Assembly (NCBI RefSeq): GCF_004027225.2
Contig: NC_046358.1
Location: 2,508,720-2,572,719 of the forward strand
Reading direction: 5' to 3'
DNA from: Strigops habroptila
Lineage: Eukaryota; Chordata; Aves; Psittaciformes; Psittacidae
Length of the DNA stretch: 64,000 bases
Under the pieces are notes generated by a model, which did not search any database, was not told the origin of the DNA, and was given only the letters and a program-made list of their open reading frames with translations. This document shows, in pieces, positions 12,722 to 22,617 of this stretch. The position numbers and the translations under genes were made by a program. Within the stretch, counting starts at the first letter, position 1; each line of letters starts with the position of its first letter.

Positions 12722-13015
12722 ATTCTTAGGGACTGTAGTGGTAGGACAAGAGGTAATGGCTTCAAACTTAAACAGGAGAAGTTTAGATTAGATATAAGGG
12801 AAAAGTTCTTTACAGTGAGGGTGGTGAAGCACTGGAATGGGTTGCCCAGGGAGGTCGTGGGTGCTCCATCCCTGGCGGTGTTCAAGGCCAGGTTGGACAG
12901 AGCCTTGGGCGACATGGTTTAGTGTGAGGTGTCCCTGCGCATGGCAGGGGGGTTGGAACTAGATGATCTTAAGGTCCTTTCCAACCCTTACTATTCTATG
13001 ATTCTATGATTCTAT
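12722..13015 (+). mobile_element. CR1 LINE in intron 1 of the pseudogene (plus)
   Basis: Begins cttagggactgtagtggtag and ends with three ATTCTATG repeats. Absent from the intact copy (empty site about 33905-33912). Head-to-head with the minus CR1 123 bp upstream. Confidence 0.92.
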
Positions 13016-13108
13016 ATTATATACGAAAGACCGGTAAAAAGGAGAGGCTCAGCATCTGGCGTTTAGTCCCATATCCTTTCTGAACCCTGTCCTTTGTGTC
13101 TTTCTCAG

Positions 13109-13219
13109 GATGCCTTTATAGCATTTCACAATGATAAGTCCCTGGTGGAGAGATACTTGAAATCACTGCTGATTGGGGAGCTGGCACCAGATCAACCCAG
13201 CTTTGAGTCTAATAAAAAA
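13109..13219 (+). pseudogene. FADS1L: FADS1-like pseudogene, exon 2
   Basis: Open 111-nt exon encoding DAFIAFH...LLIGEL...SNKK. Acceptor ctcag, donor GTGAGT. The residues match the intact copy. Confidence 0.9.
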
Positions 13220-13618
13220 GTGAGTGTCCTGGAATCCAGCTGTGGGAATGGCTTGGGGTTTGGTATGGGAGGAGAAGGAAAATAAGAGAAATAGCAGCGT
13301 GCCTGACACTGTGCCGTAGGCATGGAAACTTGCAGTGTCCCAGAATCACTAAATCCACACCTGGGTGTGAGGAACAAACCCAAAGCCCCAAATTCTGCTC
13401 AGTTTTTACCATTTCAATGTGTCACTACCAAAGCTTGTCGGCAAATTGTTCTCCATTGTGAAAGCAAATCCAAGATCTGTTTATTTGATGCTCATTTTTG
13501 CACAGAGAACCCTCTGAGAGAATATTTCCTCTCACTTCCATGTCCACTTTGGGATCCTTGGGTCTGCCGTGTTTCATTTTCAATGTAGACAGTGCATTAA
13601 TACTCACTTTTCCCACAG

Positions 13619-13816
13619 AAAGCACTTTTAGAGGATTTTCGTGAGCTGCGCTGCTCAGTTGAGAAGATGGGACTTCTGAGGCCAAATTACAGCTTTTTCT
13701 TCCTGATTTTCCTTCACCTCCTGGTACTGGACGTTGCATCCTGGCTCGTGGTCTGGCACTTTGGAATATCCTTTGTGCCTTTCGTGCTTGGCATGGTATT
13801 CTTTACTGTTGCTCAG
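13619..13816 (+). pseudogene. FADS1L: FADS1-like pseudogene, exon 3
   Basis: Open 198-nt exon ([11 protein letters not shown] ... FTVAQ). By eye it is base-for-base the same as the intact copy, although intron 2 just upstream is diverged. Confidence 0.9.
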
Positions 13817-14631
13817 GTAAACTGCTGACACTCGTTCAACACTGAAGACCTGTTTGGTTCTCCCAGGCGGAGACAATAATGAATGTTGATATCACAGTTG
13901 TTGCTTTACTTCCTTGTCTTAGATCCTGTTCTCTGGCTGAAGACAACAAGCATGTTCTACGGCACAGTTTTTATTGCATCCGCAAATCTCATTTTGCTGA
14001 CAAGCTGCTCGCCAGGGTTGGTGGGGTGGTGTGAAGTTGGCATTTCATAAGATGGGATGAGCTGATCTCATCACTTACCCCAAGCAAAAGGGGGAATATT
14101 TCATTCTCAACTCCATTGTTGAATGTCTGATAGCTCTGGTGCTCGTTGAGTCCTTTATGAGCCAGTTACATTCACTAGTCCTGAATAATAGAAGGGTATG
14201 ATACATGTCAGGGTTGGTGGAGGGAAGGAGGGAATAGGACTTTGTGATCCATAGATGGAAGACACTGGAGAGTGAAGGGAGGTAGAAAGCAAGAGTTTCT
14301 TAGTGGCGCCGAAACCTTTGGTTTGCTCAGACATCTGTGGACAGGGTGTGAAGTAACTCGTGTTTTTTAAACAATCTGTTCTCTTTGCCCAGTATCTGCT
14401 AAGGCAGATACTCCTCAAAGAGCATTCTTGTATTTCCATAGGAATATGTAATGTAATCAAGTTGTGGATTTGGAAATTCTTACATTTTCTAGCTAATTGC
14501 TAGGAAATTATATATTTGCAATGGGGGCAAAAGACTTTCATGCTGTAACAAATTAATTACATTACAAATTAATTTTAATGGTACTTTGTTACTTTCCCTT
14601 CAGCTGCTACAATGAAATCAGTATCTTGTAT

Positions 14632-14702
14632 CTGAAAAGTTGGACCAGATGATCTTTGAAGTCTCTTCAACCTGGTACTCTATGATTTCATAGCATTCTA
14701 TG
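14632..14702 (+). mobile_element. Old CR1 3' tail in intron 3 (left copy)
   Basis: ttggaccagatgatctttga followed by ctatgatttcatagcattctatgat. Shared with the other arm, so older than the duplication. Confidence 0.7.
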
Positions 14703-14885
14703 ATACTGAGCAGCTTTAGGACAGTAGTCTGGAAGGAAGTTCTCAGCATCTAAGATAGCTGGTGAGGTTTCTTCCCCAAACCAGGAGGAAGATGCGCTCA
14801 CACTCTGACATTACGGAGACTCCTGAGACAAATGAATGCAATGCTGCTGTGACTCTTCTTCCTCAGTGACTCTTTTGTCTTCCAG

Positions 14886-14987
14886 ATCCAGATGGGCTGG
14901 TTCCAACATGATCTGGGGCACTGCTCTGTCCTCAGGAAGCCTAAATGGAATCGACTTCTGCATTTTGTTGTGATGAATATTCTGAAG
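14886..14987 (+). pseudogene. FADS1L: FADS1-like pseudogene, exon 4 (box 1)
   Basis: Open 102-nt exon with HDLGH kept. Acceptor ttccag, donor GTAGTT. Confidence 0.9.
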
Positions 14988-15170
14988 GTAGTTGCCTCAT
15001 GGAGGGAATATCGTCTGGGGCTAATATGGACTAAAAAATGAATGGGAGTGTCCCTACATTCAGGCAATATGGCCTGTGAGGGAAGTGTAGTGCAGCCATC
15101 AATAAGAGGTGGATAAATAGTAGTTGTTGATATTGTTCTAGTTTGAATCCCTGGTCTTCATGTTTTCCTG

Positions 15171-15299
15171 GGGTTACCAGCCAGCTGGTGGACTCACCTA
15201 CATAACCAGCACCATGCCAAACCCAACTGCTTCCGCAAAGACCCTGACCTCAACATGCACCCTCTCCTCTTCAGCTTGGGAAAGACGCTCTCCGTGGAG
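15171..15299 (+). pseudogene. FADS1L: FADS1-like pseudogene, exon 5 without acceptor
   Basis: Coding part ([11 protein letters not shown]) is open, but the acceptor AG before GGGTTACC is missing: three bases (cag) present in the intact copy are deleted at about 15170/15171. The nearest downstream AG (15179-15180) would drop 10 nt and shift the frame. Confidence 0.9.
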
Positions 15300-17396
15300 G
15301 TGAGCATGGGCATGTTTGGAGAAACAAAGATTTTACTGACAGAAAGCTATACCCAGCCCAACCCGAGCAGCAATCTGGGCTTTCCGGGTAACTCCCCCCG
15401 GTTTCTATATTGGGCACCACATGCTTTGGTATGGAATAGCCCTTTGGCTAGTTTGGGTCAGGTGTCCTGTCTCCGCTCCCTTCCGGCTTCCCGTGCCCCT
15501 CCTCACTGGCAGAGCATGAGACTGAAAAGTCCTTGATCAAAGTAAACATTATTTAGCAAGAACTAAAACCATCGGTGTGTTACCAGAGTTGTTCTCAGAT
15601 TAAAGCCGAAACATAGCACTGTACCAGCAACTAGGAAGGAGAAAAATAGCTGTTATAGCTGAAGCCAGGACAGGCACCAGCTTCTGAGTAGCAACATCTT
15701 CAAATCAGTGCTTAAGTTCTCTGTGTTGCTAGAAGAGCAGGGTAAGCACCTTGCAGGCAGCGCAAATAATGAGTCAGTCCACTTGCATTAGTGTTATATG
15801 TTGTTAGTGATCCTGTAGATAGTGAGTCAGATGTTCCCTCTGGATCCTTTTGACTGTGGGAACTGTTTGGCACCTAAATCCTTCAGGACCAATAGAGCTG
15901 CTATGCACAAAACACAAGCATAGGAAATGATTTCTTAATCATAAATTTTATGGCTTTCATAAAAATAAAAACCATGAACAGGCCCTCTCTGCATTCTTAT
16001 GATTTCTGATATCATCAGGATAGGCAAAGTCTCTTTTGCTTCTTTTTTCCCTGGCAATTCTGTTTACCCATGGGATGATGAAATGGTCTCTTTGCTAAAT
16101 AACCAGCTCTCAAACTAACATCTTTTTCTCCTTTAGCTGGTGGTAAGAAAAGATCTTATAGCTCTCCAAGGCATGAGGAAAATTCCAGCTCCACTGTCTC
16201 CAAAAGACTCCAGTAAATAGAGTTTGCACAAAATACTTATCCACTGTTAGCTGCAAGTGGGAAGGAATTTGTCCACGATCTTCTGAAAGATCTCTCACAG
16301 TTGTATATGAGCATAAGCATCTCGAGTGGCTGTGCTAGATTGGGTTGGATGGAAGTGACAATGTAGGAAATCAGTTCTCATGTCTTCCTGCTTTTTAAGA
16401 GAGAAGAATCAGGCACATTGTGGATGGGCAAAGTGGATTTCATTTAGTCCAGTTCATTTAGTCCAGTTCATTTGTTTTGTTTCAGTTTTGATCCAGTGAA
16501 GACATCTTTGAAATGTTCTTGGGGGTTTTTTTCTCACTAATAGGGAAGCTCTGAAATAGTTTGCTTTGCTTTCTTGTTATTTTGTCGTTTGAAGAATTAA
16601 AAGCACAAGATTTGCAGATGATGTTAAGAATCCTTTTGTGTAAATAGTGAAAAGATACACTGCGAAGAAAGGAACTTCTTGTGCTTTTTGTAAATATTTC
16701 ATCTCTTTGCTGTTTTGTGTAGTTGAAAGCAAAGTATTCAAGGAACTAAAAAGGTCGATGTCTTTATAGAGTGCTGGCTGCCTTGACCTTGCAGAAATTA
16801 TTGTACAGTCATTATAGGATAGCATCTAAATGCTTATGTCATTTCTGACCACTATCTCCTTTATTACTCCAAAATTTGGAATGTCTGCATCCTATCTCAC
16901 CTGATACAGCAATTCAGATGTAGCTTTCACAGCAAACACATCCTGCATTCATCACCCTCCAAGATTCCTGTCTTAGTCTTCCTGTTACTAACTTGTTCCT
17001 CCCCGAGCACTGGTAGTCTCAGCAATCTGCGGTGAATACGTGGTTAGATGGGACTTTCATTACTAGCACTAGAAACTTCTACAAAATTAAAATAACCTGT
17101 GAGCATATTTTGTGATTTTTGAGCATTTTTGTATCCTGCCACGAGTTTTGGAGCCACCCTAAAAAATGGCTCTGTTCTGACATTGACATAAAGTTGATAT
17201 CTAGATATAGAGGCTCAAATGAAATCTGCTTCTCTCTATTGCTTTGGAACTTCAGTACCTGCTTTTCAAGAGGAGGGGTTGAATTAGAGAGATTAAGAGA
17301 TAGTTCTCAGTGCATTCATTAGACAGGACTAAGAAATACCTTATAAAGGATCTCAGGTCTCCAACTGGCGCATTGCAATGTCTTTTCATCTTTCAG

Positions 17397-17454
17397 CTTG
17401 GAAAAAAGAAGAAGAAGTTCATGCCTTACAATTATCAGCATAAGTATTTCATCT
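17397..17454 (+). pseudogene. FADS1L: FADS1-like pseudogene, exon 6
   Basis: 58 nt, [18 protein letters not shown], with intact splice borders. Confidence 0.88.
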
Positions 17455-17870
17455 GTGAGTATCCCTACATACTTCCTTGCAGTGCTGTGGGAACTTCACC
17501 TAAATATCATGACTGCATCTCTTCCACAAAATAAAAGTTTTTAAGATACTCCCATTGAAGTCACAGCTTCAGGAAGCCTCCTTCACACCAAAGTAGTTTC
17601 ACATGAGAAGGAATTGCCCCTTATGTCGCTGTTAGGATTATGTGGTGTTAGGTGCTATATAGGGGTGAATCAAGTTTAAGTATGAAAGGGATGGGAAAGA
17701 ATTAAAGACTGGTGACATGAAAAGAGGAAGAGAATATGCTGACATGTGAAAGTTGGTGTAAATGGAAGACAGCATTTTTATTTCCACTGGAAAGACGGTC
17801 TTACAGAAGAATATTCTGTAAGATTTATGATGCAGTGAATTGATAAATGTCTCTCTGTTCTTTCCTTCAG

Positions 17871-17947
17871 TATTGGCCCCACTTGCACTTGTACCCTTCT
17901 TCCAGCTGTCTACATTCTACTTTGCAATCAAGAGGAAAAAGTGGTTG
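17871..17947 (+). pseudogene. FADS1L: FADS1-like pseudogene, exon 7
   Basis: 77 nt with acceptor cttcag and donor GTAAGC; encodes the hydrophobic stretch ending IKRKKWL. Confidence 0.88.
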
Positions 17948-18407
17948 GTAAGCACTGCTTACACTGTCTATACAGACCATTCAAAAACTGTCTCCACTCT
18001 GTGGCTATGTCAACCTTCCCTTCAAGTGATTGAGGGTTTAAGCCAGAAAAGGCTGATTCTAGGCTTGCTGCAGCAGGAATGCAGTCAATGGGTCTGGGAA
18101 GAATTTTCTAGAAGCTTTTTAGCCTTTTAGCAGCTGAGTAAAAGTTAACAGAAAACTATCAATCAGACCTAGTCCCAAAACAGGGCTGTTTGCTGTCTTT
18201 TTGTTACTGAAGGTGAGTGCTATGGGGATGTTTCAGGGAAACACTCATTGTGGGGCAGAATGATGGTGTGGAGCCTCCTCTTGATAAATAAGAGATCAAT
18301 AACTAAAAACATTTTTAATGCTGGAGTTCAAGTAAAAGGAGGAGGAGGGAGTGGAGGAGGTTCATCAACGAAGCCATATTTTCATCTTGTTTTGTTTCGT
18401 TGTACAG

Positions 18408-18505
18408 GACCTCTTCTTGATTGTGTCTTTCAACATTCGAGTCTGCCTCATGTATATTCCTTTAATGGGATTTAACAACTTCATGGTCTACTACTGGCTG
18501 TCCAG
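18408..18505 (+). pseudogene. FADS1L: FADS1-like pseudogene, exon 8
   Basis: 98 nt, [12 protein letters not shown] ... WLSR, with intact splice borders. Confidence 0.88.
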
Positions 18506-18872
18506 GTAACACGCAACATACCCAGAGTTCCCATGACTAATATTTGGAAACAATGTCGAGTTTCAGTGGAAATAAATGAAAAATAATAATACTCATTACA
18601 ATTTTCTGATGTTTATTTTCTAACAGACAGTCAGCTAAGAAAAAACAGGGTATTTCAGGGGAGGGGTGGTGGCTGCTCAGCAACATCTGCAACTACAAAT
18701 TGAGTGGTTCTCAAAAGAAATTTCAAAATTTAGGAGGCAAATGGATGATACAGAAAATCCTGAATTATGTAAAAGTGCTCTTTCACTAAAGATGAGATTC
18801 AGGAAGGTGCTTTAATGGTAAATTTGGATGGGATTAGAGATATGAGAAGTGTTTCTGTGTTTATCTGTGCAG

Positions 18873-18969
18873 GTACCTGGAGAGTACCTGGTTTATTTGG
18901 GTGTCTCAAATGAATCACATTCCAATGGACATCGATTACGATAAGAACGAAGACTGGGTATCTACTCAG
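18873..18969 (+). pseudogene. FADS1L: FADS1-like pseudogene, exon 9
   Basis: 97 nt, open. Encodes MNHIPMDID and NEDW, where the intact copy has MNHIPMHID and NKDW. Loss of the His fits relaxed constraint. Confidence 0.88.
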
Positions 18970-19958
18970 GTGAGAATCTCTTTTTTTCTGGAGGAATGGG
19001 TCTGCAGTTCTGAATTGTAGGACAATGTTGTTATTGTCTCAGCTATAATGCTGTGTTAATGAGGTTTGTCCTTGCTTTTTGTTAAATAGGCATTTCTGGA
19101 ACAGTAAAAACATTAGTTGTAACAAAGGACATCTAGGGTAAAAAAATCCTACCCTTTCACTGAAATGTTTTGATGTATTTTTCACAATGCTTTTCCCTTC
19201 CTATTACGAAAAAGTACTGATGATCTAAAAGTCAATCTCCTTTTTAGGCCAACTAAAGAGAAACAAAATGGGACTGGATACCTTTAATTTTTACCCTACA
19301 TGTTACAGCTATAGTACAGATAAATCTTTAGGTCTGATAAAGTGAGTATGTTAATACAACTTTACTCACATCTCTGTTGCCTCCAGCAGTATAGTCCCAT
19401 TCATTGGAGAGAAAGAGCCATTCCTAGAGCATGATTCACCTTACTCTAAAATTGACACCTAAAGCAGGTCAGAAGAATAGCACCTGGTTTTCTCCAATGA
19501 GTGTAAGGTGATGAGCTCAGATGCAGATTTCAGACCAAAGGTGCCCAAATCAGGTGAGATGAAGCCTGGGTACACAAACCTTTCCCTCATACATTTGCAT
19601 CTGACTCCACTTGTACTTGTTGGAGGAGACTAGAAGATTGGGTTTTTTTTCTTTACTGGGTATATTTCTTTCTGTCCAAGTGAAAAATGTGAGAACCTCT
19701 TAAAAGAATGGCAGTTGAGGTTGCGTGCGTGCCAGTGAAGTCGTTCTTTCTGAACAAAGAGCTATTTAAATTGACCTATATCCTAACAACCCGTTTAGAC
19801 TTTGTTAAATTCTTCAGGGCAATCATGGCTATAATCCCTGAATCTAACTTGCCACTTATGGTAGAGAGGGGTGGATAATGGTTGCTGGGGTTCAGTTATC
19901 AGACTTGCAGAAAAATTTAATCTAAATCATGTATTTCTTTGGTGTCTTTTGCTCCCAG

Positions 19959-20038
19959 CTCCATGCAACATGCAACGTGAACCAATCTTTGTTCAATGAC
20001 TGGTTCACTGGGCACCTGAACTTCCAAATTGAACACCA
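19959..20038 (+). pseudogene. FADS1L: FADS1-like pseudogene, exon 10 (box 3)
   Basis: 80 nt, same as the intact copy by eye; carries NFQIEH with donor GTAAGT. Confidence 0.88.
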
Positions 20039-20237
20039 GTAAGTACGATTATGGGGAGAAGAGTGGGAATGATATGGGCACTTAAGAGACAGAAAGACCA
20101 TGTCATCTCACATTAAACCATCTCAGGACACCCTTTGCTCTCCTTCCGGGGGAGGGCAGGGAAATACTTCGGACAGAGGGACCAGAGAGTGGTGCAAGTC
20201 GAGTCTTACAATAATTCCCTCTCTTTCAATTCTGCAG

Positions 20238-20363
20238 CCTTTTCCCCACAATGCCTCGACACAACTACTGCAAAGTAGCTCCGCTGGTGAGAGCCCTTTG
20301 TGATAAGCATGGCATTGAGTATAAAAGCAAGAGTTTACTGACAGCATTTTCGGATATTTTGCA
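20238..20363 (+). pseudogene. FADS1L: FADS1-like pseudogene, exon 11
   Basis: 126 nt, [17 protein letters not shown] ..., same as the intact copy by eye. Confidence 0.88.
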
Positions 20364-20700
20364 GTAAGTATCACTTAACAAGATAGTTTTGCACTCTAAT
20401 TGCGTGCAAGCAAGGGACATAGGCAACCATTTCAAATCTGTATCAACGGGGAGATCAAACCTGGAGTTTATTTCGGTTTTTCTAAAGGCACTTTCATTTT
20501 CAGAAATTTCCAAAGTTTCAAAGATTTGTTTTCTCTTATTAAATCCTCTCAACTCATTCCCTCTACACAGACTTTGCAATGAGATGTCCATCCAGCTTTT
20601 AATCCATTTTTTCCATTTACTTCATTTTAATGCTAAATTGCTTCCCATGAAGTTGAATATTGCCTCCCCATAAGTGATGTTTTACTTTCTGTTCCTGCAG

Positions 20701-20752
20701 TTCACTGAAGGATTCTGGGGAGCACTGGCTTGAAGCTTATCTGCATGGATAG
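20701..20752 (+). pseudogene. FADS1L: FADS1-like pseudogene, exon 12 and stop
   Basis: 52 nt encoding [16 protein letters not shown] and TAG at 20750-20752. Confidence 0.88.
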
Positions 20753-21091
20753 AAACTGGCAACTCTCAAAGGGAACCTCTTCACCAGGCAACTGCTGCAA
20801 AGAGTCTGCACAGACCAGCAGTGTTTGTGTGTGTGTTCTGGCATAGAAACTTGGGAGCTGGGCAAAGCTAATTTCAGTAAGAATGGGTGGGAAAGTGGCT
20901 TCAGGAGACATTTTTTTCTTGTTCTCAACCATGGACCTCTCTTTTTCCTGCTCTCAATCTCAGACCTTAGAGCCATGATGAACTGTGCCTTTAAACTGGG
21001 AAGAAGTAGCTCTGGAATCGGCTTGATCGGTTTACTTCATTGGAAGTGTCGGCTCATTTCATATGGAAATGTTTGAAAGGAAATCCTTCCT

Positions 21092-21450
21092 AGAATCATA
21101 GTACAGTTTGCGTTGAAGGGACTTTTAAAAATCATCTTGTCCAAAGCCCTGGCATGGGCAGGGACACCTTCCACTAGAGCAGGTTGCTCCAAGCCCCTGT
21201 GTGCAACCTGGCCTTGAACACTGCCAGGAATAGGGCAGCCACAGCTTCTCTGGGCAGCCTGTGCCAGTGCCTCAGCACCCTCATAGGGATGAACTTCTGC
21301 CTAAGATCTCATCTCAATCTCTCCTCTGGCAGTTTAAAGCCATTCACCTTGTCCTATCATTACAAGCCCTGGTAAAAAGTTTCTCTCCAACATTCTTACA
21401 AGCCTTCTTTCAGTATTGAAAGGCTGCAATAAGGTCTCCTTAGTGTTTTT
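21092..21450 (-). mobile_element. CR1 LINE, minus, just past the left arm
   Basis: Starts tagaatcatagtacagtttg and runs through the CR1 block with agcaggttgctccaagcccc to aaggtctcctt. Not present at the end of the right arm. It begins about 14 bp beyond the arm boundary. Confidence 0.82.
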
Positions 21451-22109
21451 GGCTCAGCGGATCAGTGAAAATGGGATAGTACAAAGCAAAGTGCAGGAAG
21501 TCAGGACACATTAGGACAGGGGGAGGTTCTTTAAGGAATATTCTAGAACAGATAAATAAGTATGCAAAGAACAATATGAGCTGGTGGATGTCCCCATAGC
21601 TACTGATCATATGTACACTACTTGCTTTAACTACTTAGGAGCTATAACTAGTACTGGTCATGGATTGAATAGGGAGGCAGATAATTAGATGCTAAGTTTT
21701 ACACCTGTAATGCTGGGTTTGAATACAGTCCAAAGAGTCTGTATAGCATATATTATTTATATGCATAAATACATATATACAGTTTAATTGCATGGTGATG
21801 GTGCTGTCTGATTAGCTTTTTGATGTAGACCTGCTTTGAATAAGCCTGAGAAGCCTAGGCACTGAGGCATACGTCCAGGTTGCAAGGCCATTTAGACTAC
21901 TCTTGCTTTCATTAAGTTTTATATATAAATAAATGCTTACTTCCTGGTGAATCCAAATGCTTACTTCCTGATGAATCCAAGGCCCTGTGGGCATCTACAT
22001 TTCTGCTCTGTTCCTAGATCCAGAAAAAGAATGAAATTATACCTAATTCTGTCATCTCATACGGGTCTCTTTGGGCCTTGCAAACTTTTCTCCTCTCCAA
22101 GGATCAGAT

Positions 22110-22185
22110 TAGATATTAGATTAGATATTAGGTAGAAGTTCTTCCCTTTGAGGATGGAGAGACACTGGAACTCACTCTTAGCAGT
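22110..22185 (+). mobile_element. Possible CR1 fragment
   Basis: gatattaggtagaagttctt and a following gagacactggaa block resemble the CR1 3' region, without a tail. Weak. Confidence 0.4.
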
Positions 22186-22617
22186 TTTGTACCTGGTACT
22201 TAGTTGTTTGGCTCCGAGAAGGACCTGGCCTCTCCATGCTTATGGTCAAGGACAGCTTTTTCTAGTGGAAAGTGTCATGATCACCTCTGTAGAGGCACAG
22301 TAGCTCTCCAAGAATGTTACTGGTTTCTGAGAGAGCCCACAAAATGAAGAAACTAGGAATAGGAAAGGTAAACTGTAAATGAGGAGAGGCGAACATTGAA
22401 TTACACACAAAAAAGATGGAGGATGTATGAAAGAACAAGGAGATGTACGGGTATCAGTTAATAGCAGGGAAAACAGAAAGAGGTGGTAACATGGATACAG
22501 GACAAACAGAAATGACAAGAATATCAATAAAGCTCCTTTTCCTGGTTTTTAGATTAAAAGTCAATACCTGTTTTAGAAAGAGTGTATGACCTCTGATGAA
22601 TCTTCCTGATTTTGCAG

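Larger units (their letters stand above)
10689..20752 (+). pseudogene. FADS1L: FADS1-like fatty acid desaturase pseudogene, inverted copy
   Basis: Seen: the same twelve exons as the minus-strand gene, in order: 10689-10907, 13109-13219, 13619-13816, 14886-14987, 15171-15299, 17397-17454, 17871-17947, 18408-18505, 18873-18969, 19959-20038, 20238-20363, 20701-20752. Exon lengths equal those of the intact copy. Two lesions are visible. Codon 62, after HPGGS, is TGA (10872-10874) where the other copy has CGA. The acceptor of exon 5 is gone: the intact copy reads cctgcag before GGGTTACC, whereas here cctg runs straight into gggttacc. All other splice sites and the histidine boxes survive, so the decay is recent. 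Intron 1 carries two CR1 insertions missing from the intact copy. Exon 9 has Asp and Glu where the intact copy has His and Lys. Inference: a truncated 61-residue product at most; transcription is possible but unproven. Confidence 0.9.
10478..21078 (+). repeat. Left arm of a ~10 kb inverted duplication
   Basis: Matches the reverse complement of 25823-35886 from about 110 bp upstream of the TATA-like site to about 325 bp past the stop codon. It is interrupted by two CR1 insertions and small indels. Ends were judged by eye and may be off by tens of bases. Confidence 0.9.

Noticed and set aside
20825-21076. 83-codon frame, with a partner at 25824-26075, as a small gene
   Set aside because: Lies in the 3' flank of the desaturase copies; similarity is explained by the arms.
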